Source: Acridotheres tristis
Lineage: Eukaryota > Chordata > Aves > Passeriformes > Sturnidae
DNA length: 64,000 bases
Direction of reading: 5' to 3'
NCBI GenBank assembly: GCA_037013685.1
Contig: CM072886.1
Location: forward strand, 1,488,001-1,552,000
The position numbers and the translations under genes were made by a program. Below are positions 12,681-23,100 of this stretch, piece after piece (within the stretch, counting starts at the first letter, position 1; the number at the start of each line of letters is the position of its first letter). The notes under the pieces were generated by a model. The model searched no databases. It saw only the letters and a program-made list of their open reading frames with translations, and had not been told where the DNA came from.

Positions 12681-13192
12681 AACTGAGGTGAGAAGAGGCA
12701 GAGTTGGCCCTGAGCAGAGGCTTCCATCAGCATCTGGGAGCAAAGCAGGGATCACCATTCCCTCCATACAGAGGAAAAGAAGTTGCCAGGGGGATGCTGA
12801 TTGTCCTTGAACAGAAACTGGGGCTTGTGTGAGCAATTTCAGCCTTGATTAACGAGGCCACCACTCTTCTCACATCCTGTTCTACCTGCACCTCGTGGAA
12901 AAATGCCATTTTCCCCTGAGGGAAATGCTCTTTTGGGATTCACCTCCTCTCCTGAGATGCTCTCTCTTATTTGGTCATCCAGGGTTCTGCTCAGTGAAGT
13001 CACCTTTGGATCCCTCTGGCCTCTGCCAGATTTATCAGTTTGGGGTGTGTGCCGTGGCTGTCAGCTTTCCTGCCTGCTGTAGGTCCTCCAAGGCATCTCA
13101 AAGGGCTGGAAAAATCTCATTTTGGACAAATCAGTGTGGTTCCAGACTCTGTGGTGAGTGGGGAAATCATCCTGCCTGTAGAGGATGCAGTG
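12681..13192. other. Unique noncoding sequence
   Basis: Short open frames on both strands with no recognised family. No repeat was seen. Confidence 0.5.
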
Positions 13193-13500
13193 AGTCACGG
13201 AATCATCGGATTGACCCCAGAATGTTTGGGGTTGGAAGGGATTTTTGAAGCTCTTCCCACCCAACCCCTGCCATGGGCAGGGATATCCCACAGATCAGGT
13301 TGCTCAGGGCCTGGACATTTTTATACAATACAAACTGGCCTGGAATATTTGCAGGAATGGGACATCCACCACCCCTCTGAACAACCTGTTCCAGCGTTTC
13401 ACAACACTCATAATAAAAAACCTTCTACCTTAACCCTAAAAATCAGCCTCCCAAGGCACTGCCCTGTCTCCATTGACCACGGGGACAGCTGGAACGAGCA
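13193..13500 (-). mobile_element. CR1 LINE, 3' fragment (antisense)
   Basis: Inverted CR1 tail 'agtcacggaatcatcgg', a 'gtttggggttggaagggat' core, 'aacccctgccatgggcaggg', 'tgaacaacctgttccagcg' and 'ataaaaaaccttctacc'. About 300 bp of 3' UTR is kept, with diverged positions that suggest an older insertion. Confidence 0.9.
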
Positions 13501-13799
13501 GCTCAGATGGAAAACTTAATTTTCAGGGGGCTGAGCTGACTTTTACCTCCCTGATACCACCTTCAGGAGTGGAAGCTGGCTCGATTAGGGCTGCAACCAC
13601 AAGAGTCTTATTCCTGCTTGTGCTGCAAACTTGCTCGGGGGTATTTGCGTGTCCCTTCTCGCTCCCCTTTCCCCGGGGGCACCAACACTTCCTTTGTTGT
13701 CTCCCGTGTCTTATGCTGACTCTCTGCTCTCTCCTTTGGAGCACCTCACCCCGCAGGACTGGGATCGCGGCTGAGCCTCTCGCTGCAGGAGTAAATAAT
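13501..13799. other. Unique noncoding sequence, mildly GC-rich
   Basis: Contains a few CpGs ('ccccgggggcacc', 'gggatcgcggctg') and leads directly into the AT-rich CNE-like block. No exon was recognised. Confidence 0.45.
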
Positions 13800-13990
13800 A
13801 ATAACATGCATTAGCTGCTAAGTAGGGGAATTAGGGGTTAGCTCATGTGTAAGCACCGTGCATGCTGTAATGATATCCTCGTGCTTAATGCAACTGGATC
13901 CTTCCATTATTAAAGCAGCAGGAGAACTGATGTTTGATCTACAGGGCTAATTCTAGTTTTTGGAGACATCAAACAGCTGCTTTTCTTTTC

Positions 13991-14018
13991 TTTTTTTTTT
14001 TTTTTTTTTTTTTTTTTT
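13991..14018. repeat. Poly(T) tract
   Basis: Twenty-eight T residues after TTTTCTTTTC. It interrupts the CNE-like block and is probably a replication-slippage expansion. Confidence 0.95.
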
Positions 14019-14271
14019 CCCTTGGCAAATGCGCATGTTATAAGCAAATCTGAAATTACCAGGTTCACAAGTTGAGTTTCATGCAGAGAAATGTTTACTT
14101 TGATGCCAGAGGACCTGGCTCATTTCCATTTACAGTAAATGAGGAAGAAAATTGATTTGCAGCAGCAGGAGGGGTGTCAAACCTTTATTGCTGCTCAGGA
14201 CATGTATGCACTGCTAACCAGGAAGATAATTAACCTAAATTAACCTTCTGCCTTGAGATGAGTCATAGTTT

Positions 14272-14319
14272 GGGGAGGGGGGAGGTGGGAAGCGGGGGTG
14301 GAGAGGGTGTAGGGAGGGG
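14272..14319 (+). other. G-quadruplex-type motif
   Basis: Within 48 bases there are at least six G runs of three or more (GGGG, GGGGGG, GGG, GGGGG, GGG, GGG, GGGG) separated by one to seven bases, satisfying the usual G3+N1-7 rule on the plus strand. It lies just after an AP-1/MAF-like word inside the CNE-like block. Confidence 0.75.
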
Positions 14320-14471
14320 AACAGTGCTGTGGAGCTGTATGGGCATGTCCTGTGCATTTCCAAGCAAAAACGATGGGCCCATGCAGCAACTGATTAGATT
14401 TAAATGGAAATTCTCGATGGGCATGAAGGAATTAAATAAAACCCCTGATGTTTAAATTAGGGCTGGACTGT

Positions 14472-14942
14472 GAATTGCATAAGTTGTGCCTGTAAAGTGG
14501 GGCAGAAAAGTGCATTTCCAGGTGCTGCTAAGCCAGGAAATAGCAAGTTCATGTCTTTTGAGCTGCCATTATTGAGTGGCCTCATCTGAAGGTCTGCAGC
14601 TCTTACCCAAGGGTGGGGAGGAGCTGCCAGGGGTGGGAGTTTTGGATGAGGTGGTTCCCAGGTGGATGTCAAGGCCGTGTTGCTGTTATCCACCTGCTCA
14701 ATTAATGAGATCTGAATTTAGTTATTAATTCAAAATAAATAACCATATAACCATTCCAGGCAGTCATCAGGCAGTCATGGGTGATGGAGGTGGAAACTGG
14801 TTCTGTTTCAGTTTTGTTTGAAGTAAGAGCCTAAAATCTGGATCCTTCATTTAGTGATGTTTGAACGTTCTAGATCCAGAAAGATCCAGCAGCCAAGTGC
14901 TCCATTTCCTGGGAAATCCATCTCCAAAACCGACCTTTTATC
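14472..14942. other. Unique noncoding sequence
   Basis: No repeat family. It includes AT-rich words ('gagatctgaatttagttattaattc') and a short tandem 'ggcagtcat' pair at 14759-14778. Confidence 0.5.
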
Positions 14943-15000
14943 ATGGAATCATTAGGATTGGAAAAGACCTCCAGGATGCCCAAAAGCTGTTCTGTGATCA
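14943..15000 (-). mobile_element. CR1 LINE, short 3' fragment (antisense)
   Basis: 'catggaatcattaggattggaaa' followed by 'agacctccaggatg' matches the inverted CR1 3' end of the 'ggaaaagacctcc' subfamily. Similarity fades after about 60 bp. Confidence 0.7.
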
Positions 15001-15108
15001 CTCCAACCAGCAGCAGGTGGGGCTGAAATCTCCTTTATCTGGATCCAGGCCCTGGACATCGTTTGGTTCAGGGAAGAGCTAAGTTCCTGCTTTCCCCTTC
15101 CTTCACCA

Positions 15109-15245
15109 CAGAATCACCAACACCTCCAAGATCATCGAGTCCCAGCATTAACCCAGCACTACCAAAGCCACCTCTAACCCATGTCCCCAAGTGCCACATC
15201 CACGTCTTTTAAATCCTTCCATCTCTCCATCAACCACATCCCTAG
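15109..15245 (-). mobile_element. CR1 LINE, 3' fragment (antisense)
   Basis: 'acagaatcaccaacacctcc', 'aagatcatcgagtcc', 'taacccatgtccccaagtgc', 'cacatccacgtcttttaaat' and 'ccttccatctctcc' follow the inverted CR1 core of the 'ggcactt' subfamily. It may be part of the same decayed insertion as the fragment at 14943. Confidence 0.85.
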
Positions 15246-17780
15246 AAAATCAGGCAAATTCAAAGTCAAAGCCAAGGCTGGATTTCTTTTATTTAGGGGG
15301 TTTTTAAAAGGTTTTTTTTGAGAGGAGCCTAAAGATTTCAGATGCCCAAATGCCTTTGACACAGCTCTGTATGAAATCAGTCCTGGGATGGAGGCAGAGA
15401 TCCCTGCAGTCACTCAGCCAGAGGGTTGGGGCTGTCCTGACTCCCTAAGGATGGGTGTCCTGCTGAGGTTCCATGGGAACAGCTCTGGATCTGTGCCCAC
15501 AGCTCTGCACACCCCAACACACCCCTCAAAAACATCCCTGTTCTCCTGGGAGAACCTCCATTCCAGTGAGACTGTGCAGAGCTCATCCCAAATTAACCCT
15601 CATTCCCACCAGCCATTGCACAGTTCCTCCCCTTCAGAGGTAGAATCCAGGATATTGGGCAGAAAACTCTTGCAGGGAAAGAAATCCCAGGCCAGAGGCA
15701 CCCAGGCTGAGAAAGGGACAGGCAAAGGTGATCCAAGAGCCTTTCTGCTCAGCCTGGAGCTGTCAGGAAATCCCAGCTGAGGGACAGGAGACCTGTGTGG
15801 ATCCTGGATGTTATCCATCCCCTCCCTGGGGGGGTGGGGATAATCCAGGAGTGAGGATGCAGACACTGCATGGTGATGAGGAGGGGGTCAATACCTCAAT
15901 ATCATGACCAGCCAAGCCTCCACTTCTTCTCTCTCCCCCATCTATGAAGGGGAGAATTTATCAGTGACCCAACTCAGCTTTGACTCATCCCAGGTTGTTT
16001 TGTGAGAGAATTTATGATGATTTAAACAAAAGTCTCTTGGGGAAGTGAGGGAACATCTCAAAAAGACAAATCTTGATTTTGTTTTCTCTAGATGCTTCTT
16101 GCCTTTAAACAAAATCAAATATTAAGTCATTAAAATCACCCAAAGCTCAGGAGCGACACAGAATGGGCCATTCTGGAGCCAAGCACAGCATTCCTCTCAT
16201 CTCGAGGCAAAACGGTTTTGACATTTTTTGGTTCTCTGAACAATTTGGGAAGCCAGTGAACCAAAAAAGCAGCACTTGTGTGCACCACCCTCCACCTGGC
16301 CAGCACAAACACCAATAGCTGAGAAACCTGACGTGGGAGCAAATGCATCCAGCACCTCTGGCAGGATGCATCCAAACATGTTGGCTCTCAGCAGGGATTT
16401 GGGGATTTTAAATCTCATAGGCCACCCTTCATTTCCCACATTAACCTTTTAAGCTCAGCTTTGGTAAATCCAGCAACAATTTAGCAGTCCTGTTGACAGA
16501 AGTCCCTCCACATCCTGGTGGATCCATGCAGGACCTGCAAGAAAAGTGCTGCATCCACTTTCGGAGCCCAAACCAGGGTGTCCCCTCCTCCAGAGACAAA
16601 CAGAATTCCTTTTGAAGTCTGAGTGTCTGTTCCTGGGCCAATAAAGTGCCTCATTTTCCCAGCAAGAAGGTAAAGGTGGTGAAAGGTGTTACAAGCACCT
16701 CCTTGTGAAGTGCAATTAGCAGCTGGGTGAAGGGGGGAAGTGTTGGCACAACAAGGGGAGGCGATGGCTGTCTCACCTCGCTTGGGATGGGCCAGATGGG
16801 CCAGGCAGGAGCCCAAACAGCAGCTCTGGAGACAGTCTGGCACGGCCAGAGAGCCCTCTGAGCCCTCCAGGGAGGCAGAGGGGTTTCCTTGCTCCATATC
16901 TCATCCTGCTGGTGACACTTGGAGAGGGTTGGATGAGCAGGAGGGAGCAGGAGCTGCTTGCAAAGCAGATATTTGGTCTGACTCAGAAAACAGAGCCATG
17001 GAAATCTTCTGGAGCTGTTTGGATATAAGAATTGGCCATAAACTCATCCCCAAATCCATCTATATCTACAGGAAATACATCCCTCACAGACAGTGATATC
17101 TGTTGGTTTAGGTCTTTCTTGACTCCTCTGTCGTCTCCAAGGATGTGGCTGTGGAGAAAAACAGCTCAGGGTCACAAATAGAAAAGGATTCAGAATAGAG
17201 GGGAGAAGTGTGGCCACTATGAGAAAAAGGACATGGAAATGTAACTCTGTTAAAGATATTCCAGGTAATTTTCCAAGGTAGCAATGCTTCTCTGAAAAAA
17301 AAAATGGGAATGAGAGGAAAATAGAAGAGTAGTGAAACTCCATAATGTAGTTTCTGGTGTCTAATCCTCCAAAAATAATCCACACACACACTGGAGATGG
17401 TGGCAGTTTTGGTGACAGACCCTAAGTAACACAATCTGCTGGGACTGGAGCTGTTGCTTCCATCTGATCCCACCATTAAATGAAATCAGTCTCAAACAAA
17501 CAGAGGAACCCAAGAACATCCTTAGGATCAAACCATAATTACACCTTTAAACCTAAACCCAGCTCACTGCATCAAACACCATCACATCTGCACAGTAACC
17601 CTTACACCAGGCTGGGGAGAAAATGTCCATTTTGGGGACTCAGGTGGATCAAACATTCAAGAAATCTGGGGTTTGCACATCTGCTTTTATCAGCAGACAG
17701 TTCACTTGTACAAACACATCCAGTCGAGGGCAAGGTGAGCCCTCTCCAATATTAAGCCACTAAAAGACAGGGGAATAGGT
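15246..17780. other. Unique noncoding sequence
   Basis: No gene or recognised repeat. The short open frames on both strands at 15388-15866, 16136-16897 and 17044-17476 show no domain. A 10-base CA run lies at 17381-17391. Confidence 0.5.
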
Positions 17781-18060
17781 TAAGGGCTGGCTAGCAGCCA
17801 GTGAGGTTTGCAAAACAGTGGAATCTAATAAAAATAATTGAAATATTTAAAGGCAGTTGCTTCACTTTATAAAGAAGCACCTGCAATGATTACCCAAAAC
17901 ATTTGCAGGTGGAAAAAGGGCTGAGCACGTCATTGGTGTTAATATCATTTATGCTCAGAGGGCAAATTAGGCATTGTAATTGTCAGGAACCATTGGAGCT
18001 ATTTCAATAATGGGATGAGTCTGATAATGAGGGATGATTCCTTTAGATCACCTTCAGTGT
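17781..18060. promoter_or_regulatory. CNE-like AT-rich unique block
   Basis: Repeat-free, with 'ctaataaaaataattgaaat', 'gcaatgattaccc', 'gtgttaatatcattt', 'gcaaattaggcattgtaatt' and 'tcaataatgggatg'. Several TAAT and CATTGT (SOX-type) cores occur together. Conservation is inferred, not shown. Confidence 0.25.
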
Positions 18061-19713
18061 GTAGCAGGGCAAAGCCAAGGCTTGGGTCTATTAAAAACCT
18101 GACATCAAGGTGAAAGGTGTTCTCTGCAGTGTGTCCCAAGGATCACTTTCCTGCTTCAGCCTGCCTTGAGAAAACAGAGGTGAATTCACCTGAAATCCCT
18201 GCAGCCAATGCAGCTGATAGAGCTCAGTGCATTTCCTTCTGCAGGAAGCTGCCATTCCATTCCAGCTGAGCATTTGGATTTTGGTTTGGGTGCTGATCCA
18301 TCACGTCCCAGGGCCTGGGAGCACAAAAGTGTCACTTTAAAGAACAAACAAAGGAAGGGGAGCTGTACATCCACATCTTTTTATCCAAACAGAGCTACAC
18401 GAGCAGCCAGGCCCCAGCCATGGCATCAGCCTGTCACCAAATATTTTGGAAGCAGAGTCTCCTGTTCTCTTTTAAAATAAATGTACTTAAGCACACAGCC
18501 CAGCCTCACTCTCCTGGGTTCCCAGCAGGATATATCCACCCCTCTACAGAGCCCACTTATTTCATTGGAAAAACACTTTATTTCCTATAAAATTTACACT
18601 AAGCACTATTAAAATTCATTTCAAGAGTTGACAAGTAGGAGGACTGACTTTCTGCTTGTGCCACCAGGCAGCTTCTTGGCATCAAAAATAAATGCACTGA
18701 AGAGCCTGAGGCACAGAATATTGTTAGCCCAATTTGTGCCATCCCAGAGCCAAATAATTTAGGAAGCAAAATATGGAAGAGGACAGTCAGATGTTGTTTG
18801 ATGCCTTGCTACCATTTTTTAAAAGCCTGTTGTACAGATGGTGCCTTGGGAATATTCTTTCACCTGAGGAGCACTTCAGCCTTTATAGAGGATTCACAAA
18901 TTTAGAAAAGACTTTTCATACAGAAGCTGGAGAAGACACTGTACAGACATCATCTGGCCAAGAACAAAAATGAAATAAAGCCCTCTGGATTTTGTCTGGC
19001 CCTCGTGGACTCCTTTAGGGACCATGGAGATCTGGACACCATCAGTAGGACTCATCTCACCCTAAAGCAGGAAAGCTGAACCTCATCCTTAATTCCCACT
19101 GGCTCTGAGGATCTGAAAACCTGCAGAGGGGTGAATTGTCCTGCAGGGAACATAATAAACATGAATTCCAGAGTATTTTCATCAAGTTGGCCCCAAAACT
19201 TAGGGACTTCTCTCCAGCTCTGGCAGTGGCTGACCAATCACCTCTGCTGAAGAAGCACATGAGAGCATCACCATCATCTGGGATACAACTTCCCTTCCCA
19301 GGAAGATGAGTCCATGTCCTTAAAGTCCTTAAAGACTTTGTGCTGTATGTAATCACTTTAAAAAATTGGTCAAGAAGGGCTTCAAAGGTGATTTAACCTC
19401 AATTTAAGGGACTAAAACCTTTCCAGGAAGTTTCCCAAAGTAGTGGGGTGAGTGGAAAAGTTGGATTCGCCCTTTCCTTTGAGGATTTGAGCCTTGGTGC
19501 CCACAGGTGGGCACAGAGGGACAGCTAGGCCAGGTATTTAGTCAGATTTTGTGTGTAGCCATCAGCCTTTCCCAGAGATCTGTAAATTCCTTCCTAAAGC
19601 TAATATCTAAAATTAAACAGATGACTCAGTAGATCAGCTGGGGCTAGAAAGAAATAATCAGCTTTCAGCTTGGAGTGGAATTAATCTACTAGTTAATGAG
19701 ATAAACTCATTAA
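18061..19713. other. Unique noncoding sequence
   Basis: No repeat family or exon. AT-rich around 18540-18780 with several AATAAA words, none tied to a transcript. Confidence 0.5.
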
Positions 19714-20005
19714 ATCATAGAATCATAGAATGGTTTGGGTTTGAAGGGACTTTAAAGCTCATCTCATCCCACCCCCTGCCATGGCAGGGACACCTTCCAC
19801 CGTCCCAGGCTGCTCCAAGCCCCATCCAGCCTGGCCTTGGACACTTCCAGGGATCCAGGGGCAGCCACAGCTTCTCTGGGCACCCTGTGCCAGGGCCTGC
19901 CCACCCTCACAGGGAAGAATTCCTCCCCAATATCCCATCTAAACCTGTTCTCCTTCAGCTTGAAGCCATTCCCCTTAATTCTATCACTACCCATCCTTGT
20001 AAAAC
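19714..20005 (-). mobile_element. CR1 LINE, 3' fragment (antisense)
   Basis: Clear inverted CR1 3' end: two 'atcatagaa' tail units, 'tggtttgggtttgaaggg', 'ccccctgccatggcaggg', 'ccagcctggccttggacac', 'ttccagggatccaggggc', 'tctctgggcaccctgtgcc' and 'ccattccccttaattc'. About 290 bp, well preserved, so a relatively young insertion. Confidence 0.96.
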
Positions 20006-20278
20006 CAATGCTGTCCTTTTTTCCTCAGACAGATTTTGGGTTGGTATTTAGAACTTGCCCCTGAAATCACCAGGTGGAGTTGGTTTTGTGTAATGCCAGG
20101 GATCACATGATCCTTTGTGATGTTACCCACCAGTTTTAGGAGTCTAAGAGTTTAATTTTTTATTCTTGAACCATACAGCTCAGAGTCTGTAATTGCCCCA
20201 AAAACTGCCATCATGTGAGGTTGGATTTGCAAAGATCAGCTGAAGACAAATCCTCTCTGAGGTTTGCTCTACAAATTA
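20006..20278. other. Unique noncoding sequence
   Basis: Nothing recognised between the CR1 fragment and the GGAGA array. Confidence 0.5.
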
Positions 20279-20410
20279 GAGGAGAGGAGAGGAGAGGAGA
20301 GGAGAGGAGAGGAGAGGAGAGGAGAGGAGAGGAGAGGAGAGGAGAGGAGAGGAGAGGAGAGGAGAGGAGAGGAGAGGAGAGGAGAGGAGAGGAGAGGAGA
20401 GGAGAGGAGA
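20279..20410. repeat. (GGAGA)n pentanucleotide microsatellite
   Basis: About 26 perfect GGAGA units over some 130 bases with no interruption, pure purine on the plus strand. Open frames on both strands traverse it (Arg/Gly/Glu or Leu/Ser repeats) and are artefacts. Perfect homogeneity points to recent expansion. Confidence 0.98.
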
Positions 20411-20877
20411 TAGGTCCAGCTACTGCAGGAAATTTTGCATCTGAACATTTTCCCTCACAGCAGGACACAGCAGGAGAGAAGCCTGTTTGCTCCCAGGAGA
20501 CACTTGCCTAATTGCACAGAGTCAGCAACTTGAGGCCTTTGGAGGAGTTCTGGAGAACATCCCGTGCCTCTCACCTTGCACAGCCATGCCCAGTGCCCTC
20601 CAAAGCCTGCTGAAGCCTCCTGCAGCACCAAGGGCTGTTGGACCAGGTTCACAAACCTGAGCACCATTAACAGAAAATCCTACCAATATCAGCACTCTCC
20701 ACTCACTTACACCTACTTTGCATTTTAAATGCCAGTAAATGACTGCCCAAGGGAACACAGAATCAGACCCATCAATGTGGGTATATTTCAGCAACCCAGA
20801 CCCCAGGAATTTTGGAAGTGCACCAGCATTAAGCATTATTAATGCATATTGAAAAATAGCTGGAAATCTCCCCAGCA
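20411..20877. other. Unique noncoding sequence
   Basis: No family recognised. The 118-codon minus-strand open frame here lacks any known motif. Confidence 0.5.
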
Positions 20878-21010
20878 TTGTTAAAGAATCATTTAATTAT
20901 TATTAACTGAGTCACGGAGGGCAGGCAGGCAAGTTTATGAAACCGATACACTGAGTAACTGTGGACTCTGGAGGATGAGATGGTTCCAGTGCCAAGGTTT
21001 GTAATTAAGC
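20878..21010. promoter_or_regulatory. CNE-like short block
   Basis: 'gaatcatttaattattatt', 'taactgagtcacgg', 'aaaccgatacactgag' and 'tttgtaattaagccgtgg' occur in unique sequence between less structured flanks. A possible conserved element with homeodomain sites. Low confidence without alignment. Confidence 0.22.
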
Positions 21011-22703
21011 CGTGGCCCAGGGCCGGGTGCTGATGCATTCAGCAAGTGCCCTCTGCTGGACTCCCATCCCAGCCAGAATCCTCCACATCCATCCCTCACC
21101 CTCCTCCTCTGGCAGGCTGGGTGCACCACAGCATCCTCCCAGCGTGACTTCCAGCCCACTGCCCTTTTTCCAGCAGCCTCCTCCCATTAGGTTTCTCAGC
21201 AAGAGCAATTATTCAGGGGAAAAAAGAAAATCTAAAAAAAAAAAAATCAAACCCAAACCAACAATATGAAGTTACACCCCGTGCCACTTGGCTGGGCTTG
21301 AAATGTGGGCGCAGCTCTGGGGAGTTCATTGCCCTTTCCTACCCCATTCCCAGCAGGGACTGGGAAATGTCCATCCTCACTGGTTTCTTCTCGATGACTA
21401 AAGCAGGTGGGGCTCCCTCGGTGAGCAGATATGATGTGAGAGTGCAATTAAACAACAGAGCTTTCAACACCCAGCTCCCAGGGCCTTATTTAGCTAATTA
21501 AGAAAGCTGTGCCTTCATTCCCCTGAGGTGTTTCCAGCACCCTCAAGAGCACTGCCAAGGTCAGATTTGCTGCTGACCATTCACAATGGTCCATGCTGAC
21601 CATTCACAATTCGCCATGCCAAGCCACAAGAGCTTGATTAAAGAGTGTCAGGCTTCCCTCACTGGCACACATAACAGTCCTAGACCTCCAGCTGGTCACC
21701 AGGAGTCCAGTAGTCCACTGGCCACTGCCAAGTGAGTCTGTGCTTTTTTTGCTCCATTCCCATTTTCCGTGCCCATCGCCAGGTTTGGCTGCCAGGTACT
21801 CAAGGCAGGAACGGTCTCTCCTTGGGTCGACATGTAGGACCCAGCACTGCAAGGCCTCTAGGCATGCTTATAATGCAAACAGAGAGATTAGATCGAGTCT
21901 GGCCTCTCTCTCAACGCTGTAGGCAGCAGAAGAGTGGAGTGTTTGCCTCTTATCTGGAGTCTTGGGGGATTGGCCCAACATATTGACATAAACTCCTGCC
22001 AATGTCAGTTTACACTGAGGAGAACGGGTTATAAAATGTGTTGGCTCAGGAGCAAGATCAGAGTCCTGGTAAGGCATCCCCTCTGCAGAGCCCAGAACCT
22101 CCCATGGAGAGGAAGGGACCATCCAAGCCACTCTCAGCTTTGGACCCCCAAAATGAATGAGGTGACTGGGCAGGGGCTGTAACCCAACAAAGCTCCAAGG
22201 CCAGGAGGGTGGGACGTGTCCTCAGTGGGCTCAGAGTCCTCCAGACACAGAGCTGCTCAGAGACATGCAGAAAGCAATTCCCTGCAATCTTGTGAGGAAT
22301 TCAACAGCTGGAGGAGGGAAAGGCAAATTTCAACGTGATGTCAAATGAAAAAAAGGGTGTTTTCACATCAAGAATTGTTGTAAGAAAATGAAAGTGCAAG
22401 AAAGACTTCGCTTAGTCAAACCAGCAGCAAGGGCAGCTCAGGAACCTGCCTGGGACCCCAGGAACAAGAGATGCTCTCCAGGGAGGGTACTTTGTGCAGT
22501 CATTGCCCTCATGTTGTCCCAGCAGTCACCTCCATCACACAGGGATGCTGGAGAGGGCCCCTGTGCTGCTGCTCCATCCACGGCTGAGCCTGGTGTCCAC
22601 GAATTTTAGAGCCTGATGATACAATGTGCTTCAACAACCCTCTGTAGCAACAGGTTCCAGGGGCTCACCAATGGTTCTTTCACACTTAAGAATTAAAATC
22701 CAA
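21011..22703. other. Unique noncoding sequence
   Basis: No repeat family or exon. There is a short A-rich tract at 21220-21250 and a small imperfect duplication 'gaccattcacaat' at 21576-21610. Confidence 0.5.
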
Positions 22704-22830
22704 GGAATCAATAAGGTTGGAAAAGACCTCTGAGGTCATTGAGTCCAACTGACCAAATATCTCTGTGCCCAGTAAACCAAGAGCCTCATTCCCACACTCA
22801 CACCCACGTGCTGGGTGCTTCCAGGGGTCT
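22704..22830 (-). mobile_element. CR1 LINE, 3' fragment (antisense)
   Basis: 'ggaatcaataaggttggaaa', then 'agacctctgaggtcattgag' and 'tccaactgacc', continuing into 'cacccacgtgctgggtgc'. Inverted CR1 3' end of the 'ggaaaagacctc' subfamily, moderately diverged. Confidence 0.8.
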
Positions 22831-22871
22831 TGGGTGTCAGGGCTCCCACTGCAGTCCCTGGTGCCTCAGAC

Positions 22872-23100
22872 TGTCACAGAATCATGGAATATTCTGAGTG
22901 GGAAGGGACCCACAGGGATTGTCAAGTCCAGCTCCTGGTTCCACACTGGACACCCCAACAATCCCACTCTGTGCATCCCTGGGAATGGTGTCCAAACTCT
23001 CCTGGAGCTCTGGCAGCCTCGGGGCTGTGCCCATTCCCTGGGGAGCCTGGGCAGTGCCCAGCACCCTCTGAGGACAGAATCTTCTCCTCACTATGGCTTC
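22872..23100 (-). mobile_element. CR1 LINE, 3' fragment (antisense)
   Basis: 'ctgtcacagaatcatggaat', 'attctgagtgggaagggac', 'acaccccaacaatcccac', 'ctggagctctggcagcctc', 'ccattccctggggagcctg' and 'cagtgcccagcaccctctga' follow the inverted 'acccacaaggatcat' CR1 subfamily. It lies 40 bp from another minus-strand CR1 of a different subfamily, so there were two insertions. Confidence 0.92.

Larger units (their letters stand above)
13800..14471. promoter_or_regulatory. CNE-like block, split by poly(T) and G-rich tracts
   Basis: Unique AT-rich sequence with many homeodomain-type sites and other factor-like words: 'gcattagctgctaag', 'gcttaatgcaactgg', 'ccattattaaagcag', 'aagataattaacctaaatt' and 'aaattaaccttctgcc', then 'gcaactgattagattt' and 'aattaaataaaacccc'. 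'catgcagagaaatg' and 'gatgagtcatag' (AP-1/MAF-like) also occur. No mobile-element signature is present apart from the T tract at 13991-14018. This is the kind of block that stays alignable between birds and mammals, but I could not test that. Confidence 0.35.
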
